From Amarolinea sp964580725 (GTDB taxonomy: Bacteria; Chloroflexota; Anaerolineae; SSC4; Amarolineaceae): 64,000 bases of DNA. Position 1 is the stretch's first letter. Every line of letters begins with the position of its first letter. The notes beneath the pieces were generated by a model. That model worked only from the letters and a program-made list of their open reading frames with translations. It had not been told where the DNA came from and did no database searches. This document shows positions 28,002 to 37,447 of this stretch, one piece after another. The position numbers and the translations under genes were made by a program. The stretch spans positions 1-64,000 of the forward strand of contig CAZOLV010000016.1 in assembly GCA_964580725.1 (NCBI GenBank), read 5' to 3'.

Positions 28002-28466
28002 ATGTTGTATGGTGTTGTTTTGGCGCTTCATTCGATCCTGCGTTGGGTCGTGGTCATCGTGGCACTGCTGGCGCTGATGCGCGCCCTGGGTGGGCTATCT
28101 GGCCGGCAGGTCTGGAGTGCGCTCGACCGTCGTCTGGGCCTGGCCTTCACCGGTGCGCTCGATACGCAGTTGCTGATCGGCCTGCTGCTGTACGTAGTCA
28201 GCCCCATCACGGCGGTGGCGGCGCAAAATATGGGCGCGGCGATGTCTCAAGCGTCCATTCGTTTCTTTGTCGCCGAACACTGGGTGTTGATGCTGGCGGC
28301 GCTGATGCTGGCGCACATCGGCACCGTGCGCGTGAAGAAGGCAGCGAACGACGCGGGCCGTTTCCGGCAGGCGGCGCTCTTCGTCGGTTTGGCATTTGTG
28401 CTGATTCTGGCGGCGGTGCCCTGGCCGTTTTTCAGCGGCTACGGCCGCCCGTGGCTGCGCCTTTAG
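28002..28466 (+). CDS. Small 4-TM membrane protein of unknown function
   Basis: 154 residues from the ATG at 28002, with CAGGAG upstream. Four hydrophobic helices are visible (LYGVVLALHSILRWVVVIV, TQLLIGLLLYVV, HWVLMLAALMLAHIG, FVGLAFVLILAAVPWPF). Single His residues in helices 1 and 3 could bind haem, but this is speculative. The 3' end overlaps the convergent holA gene by 35 bp. Confidence 0.7.
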   Translation: MLYGVVLALHSILRWVVVIVALLALMRALGGLSGRQVWSALDRRLGLAFTGALDTQLLIGLLLYVVSPITAVAAQNMGAAMSQASIRFFVAEHWVLMLAALMLAHIGTVRVKKAANDAGRFRQAALFVGLAFVLILAAVPWPFFSGYGRPWLRL

Positions 28467-29565
28467 TTGCAGTTGCAGGAGAGGACACACCGGCGGTCTT
28501 CTGAGGAGCGGCCAGTTCGGCGACCAGCGTCAAGAGCACGGTACGATCTTCCATCTGACCGGTCTTGATGGCGACGTCGCTTTCGAGCAGCCGCTCCAAT
28601 GCCCATTCCAGCGTGCGCAGGCTGAAGCGTTGCGCCTGTGGCCATGTCTTTTTCATCGTAAAGGGTTTTTGTCCAAGCGTCACACCCGCTGCATCTTGAT
28701 CCAGGCCCCGCGTCATCAGGTCTTTGACCTGCAGCAGCAGCCGGTACTGCCAGGCGATCATGCCCAGGATGGCCAGCGGCTGTTCTCCGGCGTCGAGCAG
28801 GGTTTGCAGCAGCACGATGGCCTGCTGGCCGTTGCCGTTGGCCAGCGCCTCCACCATCTCGAAGACGGTGTGCTCGCGGGCGCCGCTCACCAGCAGCCTG
28901 ATATCGGCGGCGCTGATCGGCCGTTCGTTGGCGGTGAAAGCCAGCAGCTTGCTCAACTCCTGATCGAGCAGGCGTAGATGGCGCCCGGCCAGCTCCATCA
29001 GCGTTTGCAGCGCCGCCGGCTCGATTTTGATCTTGCGCTGTTTGGCGCGCTGCGTCAGCCAGTGCAACAGCCACTCATCCTGCTTCCACCACGGCCCCTC
29101 GTACTGGCAGACGATCATGCGCACGCCCGCCAGCGCCTCCAGCGCCTTGTACAACGGTTCGGTCTTCCGCACCTGCGCCGGCTCCAGCAAAACCAGGTCG
29201 GTCGTTTCAGGAATACGGGGCAGATAAGCGATCAGCGCGGTCCGCATCTGCTTGACGGCCTCCGGCGCCGCATCGCCCGTCTCGGTTTGCCCATCGGCCG
29301 GCGTCGCTTCGGGCCGATTCTTGGCCTGCCCGCGCGCCGATTTGCGCGCCCAGGCCGTCAGCGCCCCATCGAGGATTACCAGGCGGCGCGGCGCCAGGAA
29401 GGGCGCGACATCGCAGCCATGATGCAGGTCGGCCAGCGTGAAGCGCGCCCCATCGAGCGTCAGCGTGTTGAGCTGCGCAAATTCAGGTGGCCCCAGCGCC
29501 GCCTTGACTTCGGCCAGCGCCTCCGCACGTAGAAACTCTTCGTCGCCGTGAATCAGGATAATCAT
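28432..29565 (-). CDS. holA: DNA polymerase III, delta subunit
   Basis: 377 residues, close to the family norm of about 340. It begins MIILIHGDEEFLRAEALAEVK, the typical HolA N-terminus where the Walker A position is degenerate. TTDLVLLEP, RHLRLLDQELSKLLAF and EHTVFEMVEALANGNGQQAI also match HolA. The protein opens the beta sliding clamp as part of the clamp loader. An insertion rich in Ala/Glu lies near residue 75-100. It is separated by 1 bp from the upstream DUF6391-like gene and overlaps the opposing small membrane-protein gene. Confidence 0.92.
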   Translation of the reverse strand: MIILIHGDEEFLRAEALAEVKAALGPPEFAQLNTLTLDGARFTLADLHHGCDVAPFLAPRRLVILDGALTAWARKSARGQAKNRPEATPADGQTETGDAAPEAVKQMRTALIAYLPRIPETTDLVLLEPAQVRKTEPLYKALEALAGVRMIVCQYEGPWWKQDEWLLHWLTQRAKQRKIKIEPAALQTLMELAGRHLRLLDQELSKLLAFTANERPISAADIRLLVSGAREHTVFEMVEALANGNGQQAIVLLQTLLDAGEQPLAILGMIAWQYRLLLQVKDLMTRGLDQDAAGVTLGQKPFTMKKTWPQAQRFSLRTLEWALERLLESDVAIKTGQMEDRTVLLTLVAELAAPQKTAGVSSPATATKGAATGGRSR

Positions 29566-29566
29566 G

Positions 29567-30103
29567 TCAGGGATGGATCAGTTCGACAAAGTGCACGGGG
29601 ACGCCGGCCATGTCGGGACGGCGGGTGATACGTCCGAGCCGCACGCCTTGCACCTGTGGCGAGGTGGTGATCCACTGCTGCAGCGTGTGACCGACCGGCT
29701 GCGCCAGGAAGAGGGCCAGCGTGGAGGCGGTGAAGGCGGTGGGCAGCGCCTCCCAGGCCGAATGACGGCGACCTTCGCCCCGGCTGCTGAGCGTTGTGAC
29801 GGCCCAGGCAGCCAGTCCGGTCAGCAGGCCGGAGGCGACGAAGTTGGTGCCGCAGTTGGGATGCACCGCCAGTTGCGCTTCGCCCTTCTGCAAACGCACC
29901 AGCGCCTCTTGCACGGCGCTCTCCAACTGGGCGATCTCCACCTGACCAAAGACGACGAAACCCTTGCTGTTGCTGCGAGCGACCAGATGACCGCCCGCCC
30001 GGCGCGCGGTCAAGATGTGGACGGCGGCGTGTTCGATGCCGTGATTGCGCCGAACGCGCGCGAACACCGGGATATTTTCCAACAGATTGACAGCCTGTGT
30101 CAT
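29567..30103 (-). CDS. Conserved membrane-associated protein, DUF6391-like
   Basis: 178 residues. The motif RNHGIEHAAVHIL near residue 20 and the HPNCGTNFVASGLLTGLAAW segment with a hydrophobic helix match a small conserved family seen in Cyanobacteria and Chloroflexota. The HxxxH-like GIEHAAVH could be a metal site. No function is known to me. It is sandwiched tightly between a glycosyltransferase gene and holA on the same strand. Confidence 0.65.
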   Translation of the reverse strand: MTQAVNLLENIPVFARVRRNHGIEHAAVHILTARRAGGHLVARSNSKGFVVFGQVEIAQLESAVQEALVRLQKGEAQLAVHPNCGTNFVASGLLTGLAAWAVTTLSSRGEGRRHSAWEALPTAFTASTLALFLAQPVGHTLQQWITTSPQVQGVRLGRITRRPDMAGVPVHFVELIHP

Positions 30104-30132
30104 GTCGCTACCTCTCGTGACTTCTCGCTTCG

Positions 30133-31137
30133 CTAAACTGCCTGTGCGCCGCCGCGATCCTGCCGCGGCGTGTCCAACTCCTGGCGCACCACGTAGATCG
30201 GTTTGTTTTGCGCTTCGTAGTAGGTGCGCATCGTCATTTCGCCCAACAGGCCGATGCTCAACATCTGCACGCCGAGCATGACGAGCAGCACGGCCAGCAG
30301 TAGCAGCGGGCGGCTGCCGATGCTTTGCCCCAGGATCAACTTGAGATACGTCAGATACAGCCCAGTCACGATGCCGGCGACGCCCACGGTCAGGCCGATG
30401 CCGCCAAAGACGTGCAGTGGGCGGGTGGCGTAGCCGAGCAAGAAACGCACGGTGATCAGATCAAGAATGACGCGTATGGTGCGGCTCAGGTTGTACTTGG
30501 AACGCCCAAACTGGCGTGCACGATGATTGACAGGAATTTCGGCCACGCTGACCCCCATCCAACTGGCGATGGCCGGAATGAAGCGGTGCAATTCGCCGTA
30601 GAGCCTGATGTTCTGCAGCACGTCGCGGCGATAGGCCTTGAGCGAACAGCCGTAGTCGTGCAGCGCCACCCCGGTGACGCGTGAGATGAGCGCATTGGCC
30701 AGTTGCGAGGGCAGGCGGCGGCTGAGGGCCGCATCCTGTCGCTGCACCCGCCAGCCGCTGACGACATCGTACCCCTCGTTGATCTTGGCCAGCAGACGCC
30801 CGATGTCGGCCGGATCGTTTTGCAGATCGGCGTCCAGCGTCACCACCACTTCGCCGCGCGCCCGGTCGAAACCGGCGACGAAGGCGGCGGTTTGACCGAA
30901 ATTGCGCCGAAAGCGCACCACTCGCACATGATCGGGATCGAGATCGCGCCACGCTCGCAGCAGTTCGAACGAACGGTCGCGGCTGCCGTCATCAACCAGG
31001 ATGATCTCGAACGGGCAGGTCAGCGCCTGCAGGGCTGCCGTCAGTTGCGTTTGCAGGGCCGGGATGCTCTCCTCTTCCTCGAAGATCGGCACGACCACGG
31101 AGACCAGCGGCGGCGGCTGTTGTTTGGAAACGCTCAT
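30133..31137 (-). CDS. GT2 glycosyltransferase, polyprenyl-phosphate type, with two C-terminal TM helices
   Basis: 334 residues from the ATG at 31137. The GT-A domain has VSVVVPIFEEEESIPAL, FEIILVDDGSRDRS, and TLDADLQNDPAD (the DxD metal site). GCSLKAYRRD and NHRARQFGRSKYNL are typical of the DPM1/GtrB/ArnC group, which loads a sugar onto undecaprenyl or dolichyl phosphate. Two TM helices follow near residues 235 and 270. The start overlaps the stop of the upstream LPG-synthase-like gene (ATGA). The context suggests lipid-linked sugar synthesis. Confidence 0.88.
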   Translation of the reverse strand: MSVSKQQPPPLVSVVVPIFEEEESIPALQTQLTAALQALTCPFEIILVDDGSRDRSFELLRAWRDLDPDHVRVVRFRRNFGQTAAFVAGFDRARGEVVVTLDADLQNDPADIGRLLAKINEGYDVVSGWRVQRQDAALSRRLPSQLANALISRVTGVALHDYGCSLKAYRRDVLQNIRLYGELHRFIPAIASWMGVSVAEIPVNHRARQFGRSKYNLSRTIRVILDLITVRFLLGYATRPLHVFGGIGLTVGVAGIVTGLYLTYLKLILGQSIGSRPLLLLAVLLVMLGVQMLSIGLLGEMTMRTYYEAQNKPIYVVRQELDTPRQDRGGAQAV

Positions 31138-32090
31138 GATTGCTCCAGGGGCGCACGCAGCGCCGGTTCCCACCAGGCGGCCGGCGTCAGGTAGAAAATG
31201 CCGCCGATGAGCGCCGCCGCCAGGCTGACGGCGTAGAAGAGCAGGCCCATGACGGCGGCGGCAGCGGCAGGCACGCCGGCCTGGCCAAAGAGTGCCACGT
31301 AGCTCAACTCGCGCACCCCCAGGCCGCCGAACGACGGCAGCATCAGCGAGATCGAGATCAGCGGGACGAAGACCAGATAGTATGTCCAGGAAACCTGTAC
31401 GCCGACCGCCTGGCCAAAACAGAGGTTGATGGTGATCAGCAGGACGGCGAAGACCGCCGAGACGGCAAACGACGCCAGCAACGGGCGTACGCCGTAGGTG
31501 GGGATGGCGTCGAGCAGCCATTGACCGGCCTTGATGTGCGTCAGCCAGGGCAGGCGTCGTTGCACGGCCAGCATCCAGTCGCGCCGGGTCATGGCCAGCA
31601 CGATGAGCAGGCAGCCGCCAAAAAGGCCCCACAGCAGCCCGCCGACCGCCGGGCTGATGGCGCCAGGCGCCAGCGCCAGCACAGCCGCGCCTGCTGTCAG
31701 CAGGACGACCATGCCGCTGAAACGGTCGAGCAGGACGGAGCCGAGGATGAGGCCGGGACGCGTCACGCTGCGGCCAAGCGCCAGTGTTTTGACGGCGTCG
31801 CCGCCAAAGCCGGTGGGCAGGATGGCGTTGAAGAGAGAGCCGATGAAGTACCAGCGTACGAGCAGTGCCAGCGGCGCCGGCGCGCCGCCGGCGCGCAGCA
31901 GAATCTGCCAGCGGAAGGCGCGCACAGCCACGCCTACCTGAAAGAGCAGCAGCGCCAGCAGAAACCAGCCGAAGTGGATGTGGGTCAAAATGGCGCCGAT
32001 TTTACGCCAGTCAACGGCGCGCAGCAGCAGGATGATCAGCAAGAGGCTGGCGCCAACTTTGAGCAAGGCGCCGATTCTACGGTCAATCAT
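31134..32090 (-). CDS. Lysylphosphatidylglycerol synthetase-like TM protein (UPF0104/AglD type)
   Basis: 318 residues from the ATG at 32090. About eight TM helices carry family motifs: FRWQILLRAGGAP, LPTGFGGDAVKTLALGRSV and LPSFGGLGVRELSYVALFG. These integral membrane proteins sit with glycosyltransferases and are thought to act in lipid flipping or lipid-linked sugar pathways; the catalytic LysPG domain is absent. It overlaps by four bases both the upstream methyltransferase and the downstream GT2 genes. Confidence 0.83.
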   Translation of the reverse strand: MIDRRIGALLKVGASLLLIILLLRAVDWRKIGAILTHIHFGWFLLALLLFQVGVAVRAFRWQILLRAGGAPAPLALLVRWYFIGSLFNAILPTGFGGDAVKTLALGRSVTRPGLILGSVLLDRFSGMVVLLTAGAAVLALAPGAISPAVGGLLWGLFGGCLLIVLAMTRRDWMLAVQRRLPWLTHIKAGQWLLDAIPTYGVRPLLASFAVSAVFAVLLITINLCFGQAVGVQVSWTYYLVFVPLISISLMLPSFGGLGVRELSYVALFGQAGVPAAAAAVMGLLFYAVSLAAALIGGIFYLTPAAWWEPALRAPLEQS

Positions 32091-32842
32091 GCTGATTTCT
32101 GGGCGATGCAGAGCAGCGATTGGCCGAACGGCGCATCCCAAACGCGCCGCAGCAGCCGCTCGCAGGCGATGAAGAAGGGCGCCAGCAGGTTGAACAGCTT
32201 GAGCTGATCGTGCGGCAGCAGATCGCGCTTGAGGACGCGGCTGTTGAGCCACCAGCCGGGGATGCCGGCGATGTTCAAGTAGCCGAGGCGCAGAATCTGC
32301 AGGCCTGTGCCCGTCACCAGGGCGGAGAGCTGGGCGCGCTCGTAGCGGCGATAGTGCCCCAGGGCGGCGTCGAGCGTGCCGGCCATATACGCGCCGGCCG
32401 GCACGAAGAGCAGCAAGCGCCCGCCCGGCTCCAGCAGTTCAGCCATGTGCTGCAGCGCCACCTGATGATTCTCGATGTGTTCGAGCACGTTGAGACACAT
32501 CACCGTATCAACCCGGAACGGCGCCAGTTGGGCGACGGTGGCGCGGGTGGTGATGTCGCCTTCGACGATGTGCACGTTGGGGTGATCGGCGAAGGCCTTC
32601 TGCACATGGCGCACTGAGCTGGGCAAGCGGTCGAGGCCAACCACGGTCTCCAGATGCAGGAAGAAGCTGGTCATGTTGCCGATGCCGCAGCCCACTTCGA
32701 GCAGGCGACGGCCGGCGAAGGGTGCGATTTCCTGATAGATCCACTGGTTGTAGCGATCTACGCTGGCCATGCGGCGTAGCGTCTCGCGGCCGATGGGATC
32801 ATCCAGTTCACTGGGCGGGTTGTCATTCAACGCTGTGTACAC
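32087..32842 (-). CDS. Class I SAM-dependent methyltransferase in glycolipid cluster
   Basis: 251 residues. Motif I is RRLLEVGCGIGNMTSFF, followed by TVVGLDRLPSS, and VDTVMCLNVLEHIENHQ is motif II. GGRLLLFVPAGAYMAGTLD resembles methyltransferases associated with polyprenyl-linked glycan genes. It is cotranscribed with two GT2 genes and the flippase-like gene. The methyl acceptor is unknown, probably a sugar or lipid intermediate. Confidence 0.85.
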   Translation of the reverse strand: MYTALNDNPPSELDDPIGRETLRRMASVDRYNQWIYQEIAPFAGRRLLEVGCGIGNMTSFFLHLETVVGLDRLPSSVRHVQKAFADHPNVHIVEGDITTRATVAQLAPFRVDTVMCLNVLEHIENHQVALQHMAELLEPGGRLLLFVPAGAYMAGTLDAALGHYRRYERAQLSALVTGTGLQILRLGYLNIAGIPGWWLNSRVLKRDLLPHDQLKLFNLLAPFFIACERLLRRVWDAPFGQSLLCIAQKSA

Positions 32843-32860
32843 GGCATCCTCTTCTGCGCA

Positions 32861-33592
32861 CTATTCGACGAAGCGGTATTTGATCAAGGCCCACAGGGCC
32901 GGCAGACCGTCGCGCCAGGCGCTGATCTTCTTGCCCTCGTCCACGTCGCGGCCGCTGTAGGAGATGGGAACCTCGAAGACACGATAGCCCCGCTTGAGAA
33001 TCTTGGCTGTAATCTCCGGCTCGAAATCGAAGCGATTGGCCCGCAGCTCGATGCCGGTGAAGACCGCCGTCCGAAACATCTTGTAACAGGTTTCCATATC
33101 GGTGAGGATGGTGTTGTAGAGCAGATTGGTGATGAGGGTCAGGAACTTGTTGCCCAACATGTGCAAGAAGTTGAAGGCTCGGTGCGGCCCCATGAAGCGC
33201 GAACCATAGACCACATCGGCCTTGCCGTCCACGATCGGCTGTACGAGCACCTGATACTCGCGAGGGTCGTACTCCAGATCGGCGTCTTGAATGACGACGA
33301 GATCGCCCGTCGCCTGGCGCAGCCCGGTGCGAATTGCTGCGCCCTTGCCGGCGTTCTGTTTGTGGAAGACGATGTGCATCCCCGGCCTGGCCTGGGCCTG
33401 CATCTGCTGCAAGATGTCGCGCGTGCCGTCGGTCGAACCGTCGTCCACCAGGACGATCTCTTTGGCAATGGGCTGCGCCGTGTTGGGGTTGGTCAGCGGC
33501 GCCGCCAGCACACGCTGGATGATCTCTTCGACCGTCTGTCGTTCGTTGTACACCGGAATGATCACCGATAGCAGGCGCGGTGTGACAGTCAC
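32861..33592 (-). CDS. GT2 family glycosyltransferase
   Basis: About 243 residues. LLSVIIPVYNERQTVEEII, IVLVDDGSTDGTRDIL, GKGAAIRTGLRQATGD and IQDADLEYDP (DxD) define a GT2 GT-A fold. The C-terminal part (ETCYKMFR, RFDFEPEITAKILKRG) is typical of dolichol-phosphate-mannose-synthase-like enzymes without TM helices. I place the start at the GTG at 33592; an ATG at 33658 gives a non-conserved extension. It lies 18 bp upstream of the methyltransferase gene. Confidence 0.85.
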   Translation of the reverse strand: MTVTPRLLSVIIPVYNERQTVEEIIQRVLAAPLTNPNTAQPIAKEIVLVDDGSTDGTRDILQQMQAQARPGMHIVFHKQNAGKGAAIRTGLRQATGDLVVIQDADLEYDPREYQVLVQPIVDGKADVVYGSRFMGPHRAFNFLHMLGNKFLTLITNLLYNTILTDMETCYKMFRTAVFTGIELRANRFDFEPEITAKILKRGYRVFEVPISYSGRDVDEGKKISAWRDGLPALWALIKYRFVE

Positions 33593-33677
33593 GATGATTT
33601 TGCTCTCTCCTGTCCTTTGCAGATGCCTGATCTTAACACACAGGCGACGGTGCGTCAAAGTGGGGCTGCAACAGCCC

Positions 33678-34811
33678 TCAGCCCCGGCCGTCGGCGCGCT
33701 CGTCCGCCTGGCCGGCCGTCTGTTCCAGGTAACGCTCCAGCCCGCGCGCCTTCAGTTCGTCGGTGATGCGCTTGACCTCCTGCGCCCGGTCACGCGGACA
33801 GATCAGCAGCGCATCGGCGGTGTCAACGACCACCATGCCCTGCAAGCCGATGCAGGCGATCAGGCGCTGCTCGCTGAAAACGAAGCTGTCGTGCGTGTCG
33901 AGCAGGATGTGCGGGCCTTGCGTCACGTTGCCCTGTTCGTCGGCCGGCAGTTCATCGGCCAGGGCCGCCCAACTGCCCACATCGTTCCAGCCGATGTCAA
34001 CCGGCAGCACCGCCGCGTCGGCGGCGCCTTCCATGACGCCAAAATCAATCGTTTCGCTGCGGATGTGCGGCCAGACCCGCGCCAGCGTCTCGTCGAAGGC
34101 GGGCGTGGCGCAGGCGAGGGCGATCTGGTCGAGTTGTTCGCTCAGCGCCGGCATCTGGCGGGCGATTTCGGCCAGGATGCTCTGCACGCGCCAGATGAAC
34201 ATGCCGCTGTTCCAGGAGAAACGCCCGCTCTCCACGAAGCGTTCGGCGGTCTCTCGCGCCGGTTTTTCGGTGAAGCGCGCCACGCGGTAGGCGCTAAAGC
34301 CGCCAAACGTCGCCAGTTCAGGGCCGCGTTCGATGTAGCCGTAGCCGGTTTCTGGATAACCTGGCGTGATGCCCAGAGTGACCAGGCGCCCAGGCGCGTC
34401 CGCCGTCTGCGCCGCCGCCAGCAGCACGCGCCGGAAGGTTTCCTTGCGCGCAATCAGGTGGTCGGCGGTGAGCACGATCATGATGGCCTGCGGGTCGCGT
34501 TGGCGCAAAAGCGCGGCCGCCAGGCCGATGGCCGGCGCTGTGCCGCGTCCCGCCGGTTCGCCGATGACGTTGGCGGGCGGTAGGGCGGGGATTTGCTCGC
34601 ACACTAGATTGACATAACTCGTGTTGGTAACAACCAGCACCCGTGCGGCCGGGATGATCGGTGCGATGCGGGCGTAAGCCTCTTGCAACATCGCCCCGGA
34701 GCCGGTCAGGTCGAGAAATTGCTTGGGATGCGCCTTGCGGCTGCGCGGCCACAGGCGGGTGCCGCCGCCGCCGGCCAGAATGACGGCGTAGAGATGTTCC
34801 TGAATTGACAT
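33678..34811 (-). CDS. manC: Mannose-1-phosphate guanylyltransferase
   Basis: 377 residues: the nucleotidyltransferase domain without the isomerase domain of bifunctional enzymes. The signature AVILAGGGGTRLWPRSR is followed by PKQFLDL, VLTADHLI, and FTEKPARETAERFV; the active-site segment WNSGMFIWR follows. It makes GDP-mannose from mannose-1-phosphate and GTP. It lies upstream of GT2 and polyprenyl-sugar genes, consistent with supplying the mannosyl donor. Confidence 0.93.
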   Translation of the reverse strand: MSIQEHLYAVILAGGGGTRLWPRSRKAHPKQFLDLTGSGAMLQEAYARIAPIIPAARVLVVTNTSYVNLVCEQIPALPPANVIGEPAGRGTAPAIGLAAALLRQRDPQAIMIVLTADHLIARKETFRRVLLAAAQTADAPGRLVTLGITPGYPETGYGYIERGPELATFGGFSAYRVARFTEKPARETAERFVESGRFSWNSGMFIWRVQSILAEIARQMPALSEQLDQIALACATPAFDETLARVWPHIRSETIDFGVMEGAADAAVLPVDIGWNDVGSWAALADELPADEQGNVTQGPHILLDTHDSFVFSEQRLIACIGLQGMVVVDTADALLICPRDRAQEVKRITDELKARGLERYLEQTAGQADERADGRG

Positions 34812-34851
34812 GCCAAACCTCCGTTGCAGTATAGCATGGCCGCGGCGCAGA

Positions 34852-37437
34852 TCAAAAACCGGCGGCGGTCAGCAGCGCCAGGGTCAATTGGCGCGTGGTG
34901 GTTGGGCCTTCCAGCGTTTGTTGATTCGGCCCGACGCAGGCCGGGCAGCCGGCGCGGCATCCGCAGGCGCTCACCAGGTCGCGGGCGGCCGCCAGCAGGA
35001 CGCTGTGCAGACCGTACAACTGTGCCGCAAAACCGACGCCGCCGGGGATGCGGTCATAGAGGGTGATGGCCGGCAGTTTGCCGTGCGGCCCTTCGACATC
35101 GTGTGTCACTCCCAGGTCGCGCGGATCGCACATCAGGTGCAGCGGCGCCACGTTGACCAGGGCGTGGGCCAGCCCAGCCAGCCCGCTGCGGATGTGCACC
35201 ACCGTTTCGGCCCGCCGATGGCAGGCGTGACAGAGCGTGACCAGGTTTTCGAGCCGATTGGCTTCGATGTGGGCCTGATTGCGTCCCGGCTCATAGCCGA
35301 AGAAACGGAAGGGCGTTTTGTGATGCACATCGTGTTGGCGGGCGCTCGTTTCGGGCGCTCCGCAGGCCGCACAACGCATCCCATCGCGCTGGCGGGCGCG
35401 GTTGCGCTGTTCCTGCCAGTTTGGGCCATAGTCGAGAATGGGCGCATCCCACCACAGGCCCGACGTGCGCAGCTCTTCGATTGCCTCGTCGCCGAAACTG
35501 AGCCAGTAGGCCGTCGTATCCATGCTCTGCGGCGGCAGGGCGATCTCTCCGCCGCCCAGGTTCTCTTGCGTGTGCAGCTTGAGCTTGCGGAAAGTCGTGG
35601 CCTGCGTGGTGACGGTGATTTCGCCATGCCCGCGCACGGTGCGTCCGGCCGTCTCGCTCTTTTCCACGCGCTGCACCGTGACGGTAGTCGTGCTGCTGGC
35701 TTCGGTGTAGTATTCCAGGCCGGTTGGCTGCACGTGGGCCTGGCCTGCCTCCCAGTCGAGTCGGGCGACCAGATAGCTGCTGCCTTCGTGCAGGTAGATG
35801 GCGCCTTCGTGCAGCAGGAGCGGTGCGCTGAAGCGATCGAGCACGCCGATGACGTTGGCGTCGTCAGCGCCGTTGCCGGCGACGATGGTGATGGGGTCGT
35901 TGCCGGCGGCGCGCAGCGAAAAGCCGAGCGCCGGCGGTGCCTGGCCCATCCAGTACCAGGCGTCGCCGCTGCGGTGCAGCAGGCCCTGTGCGGCCAGAAA
36001 GGAGAGTAGTTCCTGGGTGTGGAGTGCCTGGCCGAACTGCTCATTGGTCTCGAAGGGCAGTTCGAAGACGGCGCACTGTAGATGATTCAGTAGAATCGGC
36101 AGGTTGTCCGGGGCGATGTAGGCGCGTTCGGGGCTGGTTTCGAAAAAATAGCGTGGGTGGTTGATGACGTATTGATCGAGCGCTCCCGAACCGGCCACGA
36201 GCACGGCGCCGGCGCTGCCCTGACGGCGGCCGGCGCGCCCCATCTGCTGCCAGGCGCTGGCAATGGTGCCGGGGAAGCCGGTCAAGACGGCGGCGCCCAT
36301 CTGACCGATGTCAACCCCCAGTTCCAGAGCGTTGGTGGCGACGACGGCGCGCACCTGGCCGCTGCGCAACCCGGCCTCGATGGCGCGCCGTTCGACGGGC
36401 AGGTAACCGCCGCGATAGCCGCGCACCGCCTCGGCGGTGACAGGCGCCCGCCGCAGGCCATCGTGTGCGTCCGCCGCCGCCCGTTGTAAGCGGCGCCGCA
36501 GATAGGTCAGCAGCAGTTCGACAGCGGCGCGGCTGCGGGCAAAGACGATGGTTTGTACGTCGTGGGTCAGGAAGGCGGCGACCAGGCGTTCGGCCTCGGC
36601 GGCGCTGGAACGGCGCAGCCCCAGGTCGCGATCTACGATGGGCGGGTTGTAGAGGATGATGTGGCGGGCGCTTTGCGGCGCGCCGTCGCGCGCGATCAGA
36701 CGTACGGGGGCCACTTCCAACAGCCGTGCGGCCAACTCCTGCGGGTTGCCGATGGTGGCCGAGGTGCAGATGAACTGCGGATCGCTGCCGTAGAAGCGGC
36801 AGATACGGCGCAAGCGGCGCAGGACGTTGGCGACGTGACTGCCAAAGACGCCGCGGTAGGTGTGCAGTTCGTCGAGGACGACGAAGCGCAGGTTGCTGAA
36901 CCAGGGCGCCCAGGATGTGTGTTGGGGCAAGATGCCGGCGTGCAGCATGTCCGGGTTGGTCAGCAGCAGGCGGGCGCGGCTGCGAATGGCGCGGCGTTGG
37001 CCGCGCGGGGTGTCGCCGTCATAGACGCTGACCGCCGGCAGGGGGTTGGGGCCGGCGGCGGCGGCCAGGAACCGTTCGAGTTCGGCCAGTTGATCCTGGG
37101 CCAGGGCTTTGGTGGGGAAGAGGTAGAGCGCATGCGCCTGCGGTTGCTGCAGCAGGGCCTGCAGGGCCGGCAGGTTGTAGCAAAGCGTCTTGCCCGATGC
37201 CGTGCCTGTGACGATGACCAGATGAGCGCCCGCCAGGGCCAGTTCGAATGCCTCAGCTTGATGGGCGTAGAGCTGGCCGATCTGGCGGCGCTGGAGGGCC
37301 TGGACAAGCTGCGGATGCAGCGCCGGCGGCAGGGGCGCCATCTGCCCTGGACGGGCCGGGATCTCCTGCCACGCGGTCACGCCGCGCATGAATTCGGCGT
37401 CTTGTCGCAGTTGCGCCAGGCACTGTTCGATGCCCAC
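34852..37437 (-). CDS. DEAD/DEAH helicase (MrfA/DUF1998 type) with HNH-like insertion
   Basis: About 861 residues from the GTG at 37437, chosen because it has GAGG upstream and avoids the 83-bp overlap that the longer frame to 37530 has with the cytochrome gene. Helicase motifs: GTASGKTLCYN (I), VVLDELHTYRG (II), FICTSATIGNP (III), TNALELGVDIGQMGA (V) and QQMGRAGRRQ (VI). The C-terminal DUF1998-type zinc site is ACGCRAGCPACVG. Between them, about residues 679-744, lies an HNH-nuclease-like module: CAACG, HDVHHKTPF, then LVTLCHACHRR. MrfA relatives act in DNA repair; the HNH-like module suggests added cleavage or zinc binding. Confidence 0.85.
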   Translation of the reverse strand: MGIEQCLAQLRQDAEFMRGVTAWQEIPARPGQMAPLPPALHPQLVQALQRRQIGQLYAHQAEAFELALAGAHLVIVTGTASGKTLCYNLPALQALLQQPQAHALYLFPTKALAQDQLAELERFLAAAAGPNPLPAVSVYDGDTPRGQRRAIRSRARLLLTNPDMLHAGILPQHTSWAPWFSNLRFVVLDELHTYRGVFGSHVANVLRRLRRICRFYGSDPQFICTSATIGNPQELAARLLEVAPVRLIARDGAPQSARHIILYNPPIVDRDLGLRRSSAAEAERLVAAFLTHDVQTIVFARSRAAVELLLTYLRRRLQRAAADAHDGLRRAPVTAEAVRGYRGGYLPVERRAIEAGLRSGQVRAVVATNALELGVDIGQMGAAVLTGFPGTIASAWQQMGRAGRRQGSAGAVLVAGSGALDQYVINHPRYFFETSPERAYIAPDNLPILLNHLQCAVFELPFETNEQFGQALHTQELLSFLAAQGLLHRSGDAWYWMGQAPPALGFSLRAAGNDPITIVAGNGADDANVIGVLDRFSAPLLLHEGAIYLHEGSSYLVARLDWEAGQAHVQPTGLEYYTEASSTTTVTVQRVEKSETAGRTVRGHGEITVTTQATTFRKLKLHTQENLGGGEIALPPQSMDTTAYWLSFGDEAIEELRTSGLWWDAPILDYGPNWQEQRNRARQRDGMRCAACGAPETSARQHDVHHKTPFRFFGYEPGRNQAHIEANRLENLVTLCHACHRRAETVVHIRSGLAGLAHALVNVAPLHLMCDPRDLGVTHDVEGPHGKLPAITLYDRIPGGVGFAAQLYGLHSVLLAAARDLVSACGCRAGCPACVGPNQQTLEGPTTTRQLTLALLTAAGF

Positions 37438-37447
37438 GGTGGACGCC

